The notes under the pieces were generated by a model that ran no database searches, had not been told where the DNA came from, and saw only the letters and a list, made by a program, of their open reading frames with translations. Source: Mycteria americana (taxonomy: Eukaryota > Chordata > Aves > Ciconiiformes > Ciconiidae). Taken from it: DNA of 64,000 nucleotides. Shown piece after piece: positions 23,201 through 36,817 of this stretch. The DNA is taken from assembly GCF_035582795.1 (NCBI RefSeq), contig NC_134366.1, positions 110,572,756 to 110,636,755 on the forward strand, read 5' to 3'. The position numbers and the translations under genes were made by a program. How positions within the stretch are numbered: position 1 is the first letter of the stretch; the number at the start of each line of letters is the position of its first letter.

Positions 23201-26200
23201 GATAGAAATTAAACTAATTAACTGGAAATGGCAAATGCTGAAAATTCCTTGTTTGTAACAGTGCAACTCCCACCTCTTTAGCTTTTCTTTGTGTTGCTTC
23301 TCTGCTATAAACATAAGACTAATGACTATTAAAGCTAAAAAAAAAAAAAAATCAAAACACCAAAGCTGGAAGGAGCAGAGGGGATGAAAACTATCAGACA
23401 TTCCAAAGAGAACATGGGAAAGTTTAGGTTGAAAATAGAGGCTATGCCACATAAGGAGTGGATGCCAGGTCTGCTCCTTGGCATGGAGAGGGACTCTAAC
23501 AGAGTTCATAGGCTGTGAATGGATCCCCATGTCAGTATGTAAGAATTAATTAAGAGACCAGACAACAACTAGAAAGAACTGCTTCTCATGCTCTTTTAAG
23601 CCCTGAAAGTGTCCACTAAATATGCTGAATGTGGAAAAGAATGGCATCTTGATACTAAATGAGAAAGCATTGTTTAAGTAATTAATATAACGTACAAATA
23701 CTTTCATTACTTGAAAGAGTCCAGTAGCTAAAAACCAAAGAAACATGGGGAGGACAAAAATTTCTGATTTTCAATATCATAGGATTAGTTTGACTGTATA
23801 TACTGTTCACTGCCTTTCTGAATTACAGATCACCGAGATCTCCATCCAGAAATACAATGTACTGGTATTCATCTTGTCAATGATATATACTCAGAGGGCT
23901 ATTTCTCTAATTGATGGCTTCATCATTCAATTCAAGATGCATAAGGATAGCTATTGTTATCTAACACTAACTATCATATGTTCCTATTGTTCCACACTTC
24001 TCTCCTTGTCAATAGCATCCAAGATATCCTATCTAAATCTTTAAGATAGCAAAAGGAAGGTGCATTATTTGTTGACTCCACACATCGCATTATTAAACAT
24101 TTGTGAGCAACCTGCACATCTCCCCACTGACATCTTTAAGTATTCAATTAAAATTGGACAAGAGACTACACCAATACAAATAAATACTCAGTTAAATGAA
24201 GGCTTTGCACTGAATTCTTAAAGTATTCTAATTCAGGTGCTTGCTAGCAGGCACTCAGTTGAAATCAGGACAGTGATGGGAGTGTGAGAAAGAACTGTGT
24301 ATAAAAGGGAGGAAGGCAGATTGCTTTATGGTGGAGTCATGGCAGGGGTTTGACAGGAAATGCTTCTCCCTATACAGCTAAGCAGGGAAGGAGAACCCTA
24401 TTATATGGATGAGTGGGGCCAGCAATGGCATCTTGTCATTCTAACTTGTATAAGTAAGCAATCTTAATTGCTCCTTGTCTTTTCAAGATGACTTTCCACC
24501 AACAATCTCATTATCACACACATATGTTTATTGCACATATCCAAGTCCCTTCACGCAGACCTGAATGCAAAGAGGAGAGCAGCAATATTACATTATCCAG
24601 TAACATTGTTTCTTCCTTTTTTTTTTTTTCTTTTTAACCAGACGGATGTGACCTGCCTTCTCCTTCTGCGACTAACAGGGTGACCAGAGGCAGTGGAACG
24701 TACACCAAGATGGGAAAGAATAAAACCAGAGGGAAAGCAAGCTGTCAAGAGAACAGTGTACTGAAGAAGAAAAATGTAAACATGACTTCTATTTACCAAG
24801 ATTAATATGTAAAGTTAACATGTTTGTCATGGAATATATTAATATGTATGTTTCCCCATTATGTAGATCTTTTCTTATATTACTTATTAGAAGGGGATAT
24901 AATCACAATGATGGGGCAAGAATGTCACTTAAAAATTAGGTGATGCCCAGTCAACATAATATAACCACTACAGTGTCATTTCTGATTTAGATGTGGTGAT
25001 ATCAGTGTAATTGCCGCTGGGAAGAAATTATAATGGCTGTTAATGATAAATAAAATGACAAGAAGGAGGGTCCTCCTTCACATATAATTCCAAGCAAAAT
25101 TCAACTGCTGACTTCCTTAAGCAACTCAGTGCTGTTCATTGATGAAGAGGAAATAAGCAGGTTTTGTGTAGCTGCATGGCCACAAGAACTGCACTGTCAT
25201 TTCCCAAGCCCAAGCATAGGCACTACAGGTCTAACAAGATTTCACCACACTATTTCCGCTCAGGAGAGATGTAGTAACGAAGCTCACATGAAGTGAATCT
25301 TAACACAAAGTTGACATTATTCTAACAGAAAGCAAGGTAGCTAGCAAACACAAAGATAAGCAAAATAAGGTAAAGGCAAGCGTACAGTCATGTGTGTGGA
25401 TACCTTTCAAAGCCCTTAAATACTCCAGCCTTGCCTCTGTAAACACAGGCAGCCTTAACCCACAGATCAAAAGACCTTCCTACATTTGTTTTATATCATA
25501 AATGTGTCAAGAATGAGCTACACGAAGCATGGTTCACCCACTACACATGGCTTGTTAGCCTAGTTGAGAGTGTCTTTCAACTCGTTCACACATTAGAAGC
25601 CAGGAAACCAACATCTGATTACTCGTTCTAGTGTTAAGAGCAAAGACCGTATCTTCCCATCTGTGAAGAACAAGAGCCCAATTCTTTTCTCCTCTCTCTG
25701 CAATTACAGAAGAATCAAAACACACAATCAACATTATACTCCACATCCCATGAATAACACAGTTCCAGTCTATAAAAGGACAAAACCCAACAGTATGACA
25801 TACATCCATTTTTTCCTAGGCATCTAGGAAAGAAGATAAGTATAAGCAAGTCTGTAGTCACATCTTCACAATACTCCCAGTCTGCAGCTATCCAAAGCTC
25901 AGAGACTGCTCGATTCATAGGTGTTATCCTAGCGTATAAAATGACAACACTTCTTAAAAGGGGAAATACCATGTACCTGCCATTTACTCTTCGTCTGGGA
26001 TCTTCAAAATCAATTGGTAGAAGGTGGTGTAAGGGTTAAATTAAAAAAATTCATTAAATTAAAACCACAAAAAAGATACAGGCAACATTGGTCAACCTGT
26101 TATTTCATTATCATAGCTAGGTTTTTAGTTACCTGTTAGTCAATGACAGTTTAAACATGTAAATAAATAAAAATCAACCTTCACCTGGAGAATAAACCTG

Positions 26201-27470
26201 TCCATTTTCAGGTGAAACCAATTTGCTAATTCAGTTCTAGCTGATGCAAGCACTTCTGCAGGTGGTTTACTCTTAGGCACATACAGCTAAAGAGGGCAGG
26301 GGCAGTGAAAGAAGAGAAGGTACAAAAATGAATAGTGTGTAATGTGCTTTATAAAATATGGCAAATTAACATAGAGAAGACCCTAGTAAAACATCTGAAC
26401 CACCAGCCTAGCATTTTGAGGTATATAGGATTTTTTTTTTTTTTTGGTGGTCTGTTTTACTACAGGGTGTGTCAGAGGAGTGCAGAGATCTGCCAAACCC
26501 CAGCTAATTGCTTTGGCTCCTTTGCATGAAGATCATTTGCTGATAAATTGTTACAGACACATTTAGGCAACAGGTTTTTATAGGGTGCTTGGTGCTCTTT
26601 ACAATGCAATTAATTTCATTTAGTATATGCTTTTTCTTATGCATTGTTTTTCTTCTGCTGGCAAACAATAACGATGAAATCTGCACCTCTCAAGTGACTG
26701 AATCTTCCCCCATATTTTCTGGATTTGAGCTCTCTTTCAGGAACAAACAGTCATCAAAGAAACAGGCCTACCTAATGTTTAGTAATGGGAATTTTCTTTT
26801 AGTGCCTGTTTTATGTTTGGGAGAGCTAGAAGAAGAGAATGTGGACTGAGCTGGATCTTATTCATTTGCCAGCTTTGCAAAAGATGCTAAGAAGACTTTC
26901 TTTTAGAAAGCAAAGAATCTTGATATGGTCCAAAAGAGCTGAAAAGAAAAGCCTTCCTCTGAGTTCCCATGTTGAAAGACTCCTTGCAATAGCTACACAA
27001 GCATGCTTGGTTAATGAAAAACCACCAATTCGGACACCTCCAAACCACTGCTCACCAGCAGAGTACCAAGGAGGCACCTAAGGTCCCCAGGTGTCTGCCT
27101 TTCTTCCAATAGTGGTACGGTTCTCCAGCCGTGTGTCCTGCAGAAAAGGACACACACATAACGTCAGGTACTGCAAAGGTGTTATATTCCTGGTTTACCT
27201 TTAAGCTGTGCTGGCACTTGCATACGAGATATCCCTCCCATGTACGACCCAGTCTGGTAGGTGTCCACGTGATATGACTAATCCAGCCTTGAAAAAGGTG
27301 ATCTGAGCACCTACCTGAGATGAAGCCAGAGAAGAGAATGAAATTCAGCTCTTCCAAGGTGATTCAAATGCACACTTTTTAGAAATGCCTTAACCACAAA
27401 AATATGGGGACTATTTCTGAATAGGGATATCCTTTTTTGAAGCTGCTCTGCTTGACAGAAATTATATTAA
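14290..27470. other. Gene-free AT-rich intergenic DNA
   Basis: No protein-coding exon, RNA gene or clear mobile element was recognised across this stretch. It holds TA/TG-rich microsatellites near 14155-14180 and 15318-15370, the CA run at 16920, many A or T homopolymers, and short open frames without family resemblance. Some segments, for example about 24830-25075, are non-repetitive with homeodomain-type ATTA cores and could be conserved elements, but this cannot be judged without alignment. Confidence 0.6.
16920..16940 (+). repeat. (CA)10 microsatellite followed by TGTA units
   Basis: About ten uninterrupted CA units are followed directly by three TGTA units. This is a typical polymorphic dinucleotide repeat. 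Confidence 0.9.
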
Positions 27471-27477
27471 ACGTAGT

Positions 27478-27533
27478 AGGAGCCAGAACTCAGACACCCT
27501 ACTCCTGACTGGCCATCATAATCACTATACCTT
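27478..27533 (-). repeat. Decayed tRNA-derived (MIR/CORE-like) SINE head
   Basis: On the minus strand the sequence reads TATAGTGATTATGATGG, then CAGTCAGGAG, then GAGTTCTGGCTCC. This follows the layout of a tRNA-related SINE head with A-box and B-box positions, as in MIR-type elements of amniotes. It is old and diverged. The assignment rests on remembered consensus, not a database search. Confidence 0.4.
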
Positions 27534-27844
27534 AAAGTCTCTTCCTTTCTTACTAGCCGTAATGCTTTCCTCTGCAATACCTTAATTTCTAGGATCTCTG
27601 TTGCACAAAGAGCAGAGGCACTGCTCTGCAGCCCCAGAGTCCTGTTAGAGCAGAATTTGATTCACAGGTTCCCACTCTGCTACTGCTGCCCGAAAGCACC
27701 TAAAGCTTTGCATCTGGGCATCTCCAGGAGCATCCAGATCTTGATCCACTCACTCTTAGTGCCTACACTTGATGCAGAAGGTTTTCTTCACCTTCCAGAG
27801 CAGGCTCTGCGTCCTAGCTGCGCTCCAGCTACTTAAATGGCTGA

Positions 27845-27903
27845 GGAAACAGAGCACAAGTCTCCTCTCTCCCATGTGACCATGCTAACCACTGAGCTAA
27901 ACA
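27845..27903 (-). repeat. Second decayed tRNA-derived SINE head
   Basis: On the minus strand it reads TTTAGCTCAGTGGTTAGCATGG, with a good tRNA A-box (TAGCTCAGTGG), then GGGAGAGAGGAGACTTG. It has the same orientation as the copy about 370 bases away. It could be a second SINE fragment or a diverged tRNA pseudogene; no cloverleaf can be completed. Confidence 0.45.
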
Positions 27904-29156
27904 GTCTGTTCAGGTTCGCTCAGTCTCCCTGACCTAGTAAATGTTCGTAAATCCCACGCGAAACACATCAGCAAGAGACCTTGGAAGAGCCCCACCCCGA
28001 AGCCACTTATGCCGTGTGTTGTGACAGACCCTGGTGGCTCAGGCTGGGGATGAAGGACCACTGTGGCTTTCCCAGGTGAATCAGCAGCAGGAATTCCTTT
28101 GGGAAGAGTGCAGTTACCAGGGCTGGAATTTAACCAGAATTAACACCCAGCAAATTAACCACCAAAATTTCACCATTTTTCCTGTGAAAATTCCCGTCCT
28201 TAATGATCACTGCCGGTCAGGACCTTGGTTTCGCACCTTGCTGGGAAAACAGCAAGCAGGTGTCTTCGGTGGGGTGCTCGCCCCAGGGACGTGGGGTGGG
28301 TCGAGCAGCGGGGAGAAGTGCTGCCTGCGGGCTTGCCTGCACCCCCTTCAGAAGCAGCTCTCTGCCAGCTTCCCCTGAAACTCCTGCCTCAGCCCAGCCT
28401 ATTTCAGGCTGGTAACTTCCACTGGATTTTTTAACCACAGGTCGTGGTACTGTACAATTATGAAAGTACTTTATAAAAGGTTTTCAGTCGTACACCTGAG
28501 GAAATACTCAGAGGCCCTGCAAACCTCATGCTTCCCTGCTCTTTCCCACGTGCCACGTGGCCAATTTGAAGCACAAGTGTGAAAATGGTCCAAACCATCT
28601 CCAGACCTTCCCTGGCCCTATTTTCCTGAGACAGACCTTTCTAGGAAAAGCATTTCCCTTTGGCCACTGCTGACCAAACGGCCTGCAGCAAGGAGCAACC
28701 GGGGCTAGCACCTCGGTGTCCCGGCACAGCTGCCTGCCGCAGCTTATGCAGTCTCTGGCCCAGCCCTCTCCCTTTACGTAGTGCTATTCTTCAGTGGGAG
28801 GTAGAGGACTACCTGTGATCGTGGAGAGCAATAAAAATGGAAAAGTATTATTTATAGCTCACAATGAAATGCGATGAGACGAAAACCAATCCCCTGTTCT
28901 AATCCCTGCGTTACTTTCAAAGAATCAACAAGATCTAATGAGCAATTATTACTGCACAGCTCTCTAACATTCCTAATGAAAATAGTTGCACAGATTTCAA
29001 AATCTCTCCCACTTCCTGAGCCTGAATAATCTTTGCTTTGAAGTACATTATTGCATGTGTGTCAGCTTAGATGGGTTAGTGAGCTGGCATATGACACACA
29101 CGGGCAAAAGGGGCCAACTAAACGAAATGTAAAGTGGCATTATTTCTCCTGAGTAA

Positions 29157-29220
29157 GGGCCTGATCTAGCCCAAACATGTCTGAAACATGCCTAACTTTA
29201 AGCAGGCACTTAGGTGCCCC
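29157..29220 (+). repeat. Ancient interspersed repeat fragment (DNA-transposon-like)
   Basis: GGGCCTGATCTAGCCC followed by CCTAACTTTAAGCAGG and CACTTAGGTGCCCC resembles the widespread old amniote repeat that begins with a GGGCCTGATCC motif and carries TTAACTTTAAGCA inside. It is heavily diverged and recognised from memory only. Confidence 0.4.
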
Positions 29221-31299
29221 GCCGAAGGAGAAGAGGGGAATTGCTTTCGTGCTTGGAGTGAAGCCGCGTGGGGTTTTAGTGCTTTGTGGAACCCCAGCCT
29301 AAACTAATAGCATTGTATTTCTTGTTCACCGAGAACAAAAGCAAGCTGGTTTGGGATCACGATGACCTAGATGCTATCAGAGGTTAGCAAAAACGACGGG
29401 TCAGACCTGTCAGGACTAAACAGCTGCATCAAGCAATGGGGGGGTGGGGGGGTGTCTGGGGGGAGGAAGGCACCGGAGTTGCAAATAGACAGAGGAGCAG
29501 GAGGAAAAGATGGAAACTGCGTGTCCTGAATACGTATGAACGTGTGTGTGTGTGCTCGCTGCAGCTGAAACGCAGGTCTTATCATTTGCATATACACAGA
29601 TCACCGGCCATCTTTCGACCAACCTTTCAGAAGCAACCTTATGGCACCGTGACTCCCATGCTCTCAGCACTCCTTGGGCTCCATTTCCATAAATGACGGT
29701 ACAAAAGGATAATAGCCTGTTAGCAGTCCCAGCATTGTGTGACATACAAAGCACCAAAAGCAGGAGTATTTTCCTTGCCATCCTGTGCCCCTTTTGTGGA
29801 CCAGGTGTAGCCCCACTAGCAAAACGTGGTAGTGTGCCAGCAGTTTCTGATCCGATTGCAAAGCTAACTAAAGCTAATTTATCATGGCAGGCTAATCAGG
29901 ATGACAAGGTTGGGTAGGTGACATTCTCCAAAATCTCCAATTTGTTTTTTTGCGTTTTTTTTTTTTTTTAATCCCCTTAGCAATTTATTTTCTGAATAGC
30001 AAAGTTTTCCCCAAGAATGTTTCAAAATATAGTCAAGGTTAACCATGCTGTGAGCTTATTCAATATTTATGATTCTTTTTTATTTGTACTAGGACTTTTT
30101 GGGGACTCCAAATAGTCCATTAATCAAACAGAGTGACAAAACAGGCCATTTGACAATTTGTACAGGGGCTGCATTTTTTTTTTTTCTGTTCAAGAATAAA
30201 GAACCAACTTAACTTCATCAACAGTTCCTGATTAATTGTTACAAAGTGTCATCCATAAATTTTCCTTCGATCTAATAATCCTTTCAGAAGACTTAACAAT
30301 ATCCCCAGTGATTTGGGTTTTATTGAGGGCTGAGTTCCTGGAGAAGCAGTGACACAAATAGCTCAAGTGAACTGAGACACCTCCGTGGACAGTCTTCACA
30401 GAGTTGACAGTTCTGAAATACAATTATCAGTGTGATCTGCTTAAGAATTCATCATCAGCTCCTGCCTTCTGAAGACTTAAAAAAATACTGAGGCATACAA
30501 AGAAAAAGAGGTGATAAGAAGGCATCATTTTCTTCCAGCCTCATAACTGTAAATTGAAGAAAATTATTTTCTTTGCCTGCAGCTCATTGGCATATAGGCA
30601 GCATTATATTATAATTTCATAAGCATAAATCCTTTGAATAAATTTCAGAAGAATAACTGAATTAGAAATGCAAGTAAAGTATCTAAAAAACTTAACTGTA
30701 CTAGGCAGGAAAAACTGGATGCGAGTAAAACTGGCATGGGGAGATTTACTGTCTGCCTGCTCATCCTCTGTCTGTGAAGGGAATACTCCCCCACTCCTCC
30801 CACTAACCTGATCCAGCTAAGGTAAATTTTAAGGAGGAAAAAAAAAATGTTAATTCCAACCATCATTTCCATACGCAGCAGGAAAATGTGAATTCGAACC
30901 CACCTTGCTGCCTTCTTTTGCAGAATTTCAGCTGTATTTCATCATTAATTAATCCTGGAGATACAACAGGCTTGGGGTTTGTTGTAATTATTGTTATTTG
31001 TTTATTTATTAGTAGTAAGCATATGGGAGATCAAAAGCATGCCTCCCAACTGTTCCCTAGCAACAAGTCAGTCAGTTACTCACACAGAAGTCGCCAAACC
31101 TTCCCACAAAGTGAATCCGGGATGTGGCTCTCCCCCGTCGCCGTCCTTGCCCCATCCCATGGGCCGAGGGGTGCTGAGGATGCTGACGCTCTCCGACGTC
31201 CAGCCAGGTGATCTGCACAAGCGTCTGCTAGGCAGCAGAAATAACTCACCTTTTCTGAGAAGCCCTGGGGAAAGATTTGATTTTATAGTTGCATCATAA

Positions 31300-31466
31300 G
31301 ACGATTGCAAGTCAGGAGATCAAAGTTAAGCCCTGTTATTGACTTTCTGTCCAATTTGGGCGAGTACTCGCTCCTCAGTTACCTGCCTGCCTTTGGGAAT
31401 TTGGGCTTTCATGTCCCTCTGACTCAGCTACTCATCTTTAAAATGGGCATGTTAGTATCATATTCT
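31300..31466 (+). repeat. MIR/CORE-type SINE fragment
   Basis: The order of landmarks fits a MIR-like SINE: a tRNA-related part with GCAAGTCAGGAGAT, then TTATTGACTTTCTGTCC and TTTGGGCGAGT, matching the CORE segment that normally reads TGTGTGACCTTGGGCAAGT, then CTCATCTTTAAAATGGGC near the 3' part. A short extra segment lies between the CORE and the TAAAATGGG box. It is old but clearer than the other SINE fragments in the window. Confidence 0.6.
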
Positions 31467-32300
31467 CCACAACTTTTTTTTTTTTTTCCTGCTTTGTCTG
31501 TTATGATGTGTGTATTACTATTATGGTACATCTTCAGTTGACCTTGATTGCTAAGACCGCCACCAAATTTGGTGCAAGACTCCTAGGATTTCAACTGGAG
31601 AGGGTTCAGTATGAACCTAAGTATGACAAGCACTAATTACCACCCGGGTTGTCTAAACTAGTGTGAAACCCACACAACTGCACAGTTAAAGCCCTGTGTG
31701 TATTTCCACTTTGATCGATCTATCAGTTGTTCACAAAGGCAGTGTAGCTCCAGGAGCAGCTCGCCGGGACTGCAGAGCCAGGGCAAGTGGCTCTGTGTTT
31801 AGCTTGCTCCTGTCTGCAACGTAGATAACCAGATCACCTTCGCTGTTGCTCGATGTTTTTCCCGCAGAATATACTGTGCCGCAGCACCTTCTGCGTGGAA
31901 GAGATGCAACGCTTCCTCCAGTTCCTCCAGCTGCCGTGCAGACTAGAGCCAAAGTACAGCAACATGAACACGACTTTAATGCACAGGGCAATCCATAGCC
32001 ATCACAGGGCATGGTGCTTCTCTCCTATCTCCGACGTGCTGTGTAAGTATTCATCGGTTACACCACGCCTTGAATTTACTGCAGTTTCAACACACAAAAC
32101 TTACACGCGTTGCACAATGATGTGGGCTGCTCAGCGTGCATCAACCTGAAAGACCACAGGGGAAAACACAAGAAATAATTCTCTAATAATATGTGCTATG
32201 GCTCATCGGTGGACTTAGATAAACAGATTTACGCAAGTGATGTAAAGTTTATATGGAACTGATGGTATGAATCAGACGGCCTTTTAGACTAGAAAACAGG

Positions 32301-32348
32301 AAAATTAGGCTAGAGAGGATCTCAGGAGGTCGTCTAGCTCACCTTGCT
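32301..32348 (-). mobile_element. Short ancient CR1 3'-end fragment (antisense)
   Basis: The plus strand contains GAGGATCTCAGGAGGTCGTC followed by TAGCTCACC. This resembles the reverse complement of the CR1 3' end, where the sense strand reads GATGACCTCCTGAGGTCC. The fragment is short and diverged, so confidence is limited. Confidence 0.45.
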
Positions 32349-35105
32349 AATCTCTGTTGGGATCTCCGTACAGCTCAAGTAGTCACGAACATGGAAAATA
32401 CGGATCCCCTTGCTCCCAATATTACTAGAAGAAACAGCGTATGTGTGGGGGGAGAGTGGGAGCAGGGGGAATCGACTTTCCTAAATAAACTGCGTAAGCC
32501 CACTGGATGATTTCCAAGGACTCATAACCCTTGTGGACCACAGAGAAATTTCCCTATAACACACTGGTCAATAGCTGTAACATGCTCTAGTCTCTAATGG
32601 CCCTCTCAGTGAGGGCTGCTTCATGCCAGGCTTCAAATCTGGTCCCTCAGAGGCTTTAGCAGATGAACTATTAGGAAAAAAAAAAATTACAAAAAAATCC
32701 ATTTCCTTGCTTCTTGGACTCTTCTCCCACTCAAGAATAACTGAATCGCTTTTATCTTAAACTATTAAAAATTTTCATTCTGCCAGAGACCAGGCCTGGA
32801 ACATTTTATCCTGATAAGTAAAGCATTTGGAAATCTCTGAGCAACTCAAAACAGAGGATTAGGATGGAAATGCTTGGCTATATACTACATACTCAGCTAC
32901 CGCTCTTGCAGCTGCTCCTGTGGCGGCTGGATCATGCACTCAGTGAACATGCTCTGTGTCTTTTCAGTGGTTTCAGCGAGAGTCGGAGGAAAGAGATTCT
33001 AGCGGCCCTGGCTGTGTGGTTTTCGTGTGTCGTGTGTTCATGACCCCAAAAATAAAGGTTACCTACTTATGAACATCTCACCAAATAATTAAGCTTAAAT
33101 CGATCTTTTCCCAGATGAATCAGGAGGGTGTCCTCATATTCACCACCTCACCAAAGCAAAATGATGGAAAAAGTTTCCCAGGTTTGTTTTTAATAGGGGT
33201 GCATGGAGGCACGGCTCTTGTCTCCCATATCTCTTCCCTGTTTCTGCCCTGGCATATGGGACTAGTAACTTTTCATGGTTTTAGCTTCCCTGAGGCCGTT
33301 GGCACGGAGGGCAGCGTGAGAGGACGCAGCACGGCCTTAGACTGCGTAGTATTTTTTCTTGGCCTTTTCTCTTTCGGTCAATGAAGAGACGATTCTTATA
33401 CATCCCTGAAATTTTCCCACCTATTCACCTGTGTTGCCCCAGACTTTCGTGCCAGGGTAGTGTACTGGGAGTTGCTGTGGTCCGCAGAGGAGCTGAAGTG
33501 GACGGTACGTACAGATGGAGAGCCTCGTTCTCTCATACGAGATGTGGAGCCTCGCGCTTTCGGCTCTGGGGTCTGGGATTTCCGCCTCCAGGATCAGCCT
33601 CAGCCGAGGTGGTGGCTGTCACATGGAGGCGAATTTGGCAGGCGACGAGAAGCCATCGCAAACTTTAGGTGCTGGGAGGCTCACGGCCCAGAAGTGGGCG
33701 AACCAGCCTGTGAGTGGAGAGAGCGAGGAGCGCTTCCGTTCGTGCCTCGAGGCATCGCTGCCAGCCCACCCTAGTCAAAACACACACATACACACAGGCG
33801 TGCACGCAAGCAGGGTCACTGGAACAACTAAACGATGGCAGACAGCCTTCTCCCTGCACGCAAAGAGCAACACCTGGCCCAGGAGGCATCCCAGCAGTTA
33901 TAGCCCTAATGTACGCCACAGGGCACCTCCGTTCTCCCCGGCTCGGCACAGTCACGTCCAAGCAAAGGTGTGAAGTTCAGCAGGTGGGGTACACGGCTGC
34001 GAGCACGAGATATTTGTCATGCTACAAGTTGCCTTTTTTTTTCTATTTTTTTTTCCTGGGGAAAAATATTGTCACTTTTTTCATCAATTTAATTAGATAC
34101 AATTTGTCTCAGCTTTTCTCTGCAGCATTTGTTTACTTTCTCATCAGGACCGACACAGGCCAATTAGTGTAGTGTAATTGTTTAACCTAGTCAGCGCGCT
34201 GCGCTGGGTAGAGGAGTGTGCTCGTTGCGAGGAGGCAGAGATGAAGGAGCAGTCACCGGCTGCGGTGCGGTGCAAGGGCCTTCAGGAATCGCTGACACGA
34301 CACCGTCCCCTGGAAGCGCAAGTTGCTCTGACATCCCGGCAGCCCCGATTCCTTGTTCTCTGTCACCACTATCACGGTACGATCAATTCCCAGAGCTAAT
34401 TCTTCAACCGCACCATGCCCAAAGTGCTGCGCAGCATTATCTCCTTCCTAGGATGCCCCCTGAAAGCAAAATCTACTGCAACCATAGAAACCAGAGGACT
34501 TAAGTGATGTGTCATGTAAATGTGCCTTCTCTGTTTTCAGTACCTTTGCCAAGAACACAATGTGAGAGCCTGTAAGAAGGTTTATTTCATTCCTTCATCC
34601 CATACCTCTGCGAAGACAGACAGAAATCGGCCACAAAATAACCGACGGATGCTTGCTTCTCTCTCTGACGTTCTGCAGAGCTGCCAGAGGAACGGCGCTG
34701 TTAATGCCACGACTGGGGATGCAGGCAGAAAAAGGGCAGCGGGGCTGGTTCAGTGGGGAGCCCAGTGCCGAGAGCGGCTTTCAGAGGGAGGGCGATAAGT
34801 GGAAGAAAAGGCAGTAAGTGAGATCCATATGACAAAATATTTAAAGTTGCTTCGGCTCAGTTGATGGGCTTAAATATTGATCAAATGCATATAGTTGTGC
34901 CATGCCTTGGAAGCAGTTTTGCATGAGCCTGGAAAAGCTATTGACTTTTTTCCCCCCCTTTACTGTGGAGAGTGGGGGAGGAAAAAAAGACCACTCAGGT
35001 GGCCATCGAAAATCTACACCAGCCTTATTTGCCAGCGCTACCACAGCTACAAAAGAAACAGGGGCGTTTTAAAATGAAACAATAATTGAAGAGACGAAGA
35101 GAATA

Positions 35106-35149
35106 CCTTTCCTTTTTTTTTTCCTTTTCCTTTTCCTTCTCTTTCTTTC
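35106..35149 (+). repeat. Polypyrimidine (CCTTTT)n tract
   Basis: This is a run of 44 pyrimidines built of CCTTTT-like units, interrupted at 35150 by a single G. It is a simple low-complexity tract. Confidence 0.85.
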
Positions 35150-36797
35150 GTTCTTCTTTTAAATCAGACCGATGTTGTGATTAACTTGCATTCTGCAGCA
35201 CAGTTGATGTGACAGTCAACCAAATTAATCCCATTATGCAAAATCCAGTTCACAAGTGGTTTTTCTTTTTTCTTTTTTTTTTTTTTGCAAAATTATGTCA
35301 ATTTCCCCATAAATTGGAGAGACCATGTCAGTTTTCTGTATTGCACATAGACACTACACAGTGCTGTACGCCTATATTCCTTTAATGCAGAAAGATACAA
35401 ATTTTAGCTCAGTGGCACAAATTAAGATTCATAACTTTAATGCTGATGTTTCTGTTTACATGAGGCTTGTAGGAGAATTTCCATTAGTTTTGGCATTCAT
35501 TTTCATTCTTGCATTTCCTAACATACCAACTATTAAAAAAAAAAAGGATGAAGAGCTTTAAAAAATAACCAACCAGCCACCTGAAATAAAAATCTTTAAT
35601 TATTTTGATAGCGGAAGCACGATTTTTCTCTCCTACTTCTTTTCCCCCCCTGCTTCTTCCCTTTTAAAGGAATTTGCCGCCTGTGGTAAACAAACCTCCT
35701 CGAGGCTCCCCGTTGTGCGCATGGTGTCAGGCGGCTGGAGCAGGAGACATTTCCACAACTGCTACCCTTTTAGCTGAATGTGGCCATGCAGTAGGTGGCC
35801 AAATCTGTTTGGCTTTCACTGAGATCTGTGAATTCCCTGCATCCAACCAACTTGTCAAATTAAAACCTCTCCTGCTCTGCGCTGAAGAACAGACGTGCGA
35901 TGGAAGCTTCTTGCACTCTAGCCCTTTGTCACCAGCACGCTGAGCTCCCAACATCTGCTCGCTGGACTCAGCTTTTGCACCTTGTTCATTTATAATGCAG
36001 CCAACCTCAGCTTCCTCAGCACAGGAGCTAACGTGACCCTGGTTTAAAAAAAGAAATCCAGAAAAAGGATCGTCGGGCAGGGAGGGGAAGAGAAATTGAG
36101 GCTCTAATGTCTACGTTCCTCACCGATTTGGGAATAAATATATTTTTAAGTGGGGGGTGTGTTGGACTGTACTTTTCTATCGCAGTAATGTTTTCTTGTA
36201 CAGTGAATTGTTGACTTTTTTTCCATGCTTTAGATTTATTAGACATGTGTCAAGTTGTCAGCCTCCTACCGCTTGCATTTGTGTCCACCTTGCAAACAGC
36301 AGGGAAAAATATTTTTTCCCTTCTCTCTCTCTCTTTCTCTCTCTCCCGTGAATGTTCACTTCTTGGCAGCTCTGAAACAAATTTTGAACAGTTGCTGTTC
36401 CTATTGATAGCAGTAGTTTGATGTTAAAAAAGGGGGTTTTATTTTCCCCCAAGTTTCTGACATATACTGTCATATCATCTCACATCCTACCCTGATGCAT
36501 CAAAACTAAACCAAACCAAACCAAGGAAAAAAAAAAAGGCAGAAAGAGGGGGAGGGCATAAACCAGCATGTTCACACAGCTCCTGAGCCACCGAAGAACA
36601 CCCGCCCATCTGTTCACCATTTCAGTCCCTTTGTTCTATCTTTATTATATGTATTCTTCAATAAAATGAATTCCTGCTACTTTGACGACATTTCAACACA
36701 TGCCTCTTAGTCTGCGTTTGAACTGTCTGCAAGGATCTCCTCGCTCCCCTCCTCTCGCTTGCCGTCAGCGGCTGAGCCGAGGAGGTACCTGCCAGAC

Positions 36798-36817
36798 GAG
36801 CCGAGCCGAGCCGAGCC
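36798..36817 (+). repeat. (GAGCC)4 tandem repeat
   Basis: Four perfect copies of a 5-bp GAGCC unit are followed by a run of G, inside a small GC-rich patch in otherwise AT-rich intergenic DNA. Confidence 0.9.

Noticed and set aside
27845-27903. A functional tRNA gene
   Set aside because: The A-box is good but no B-box of normal sequence, acceptor stem or cloverleaf can be built; a SINE head or pseudogene fits better.
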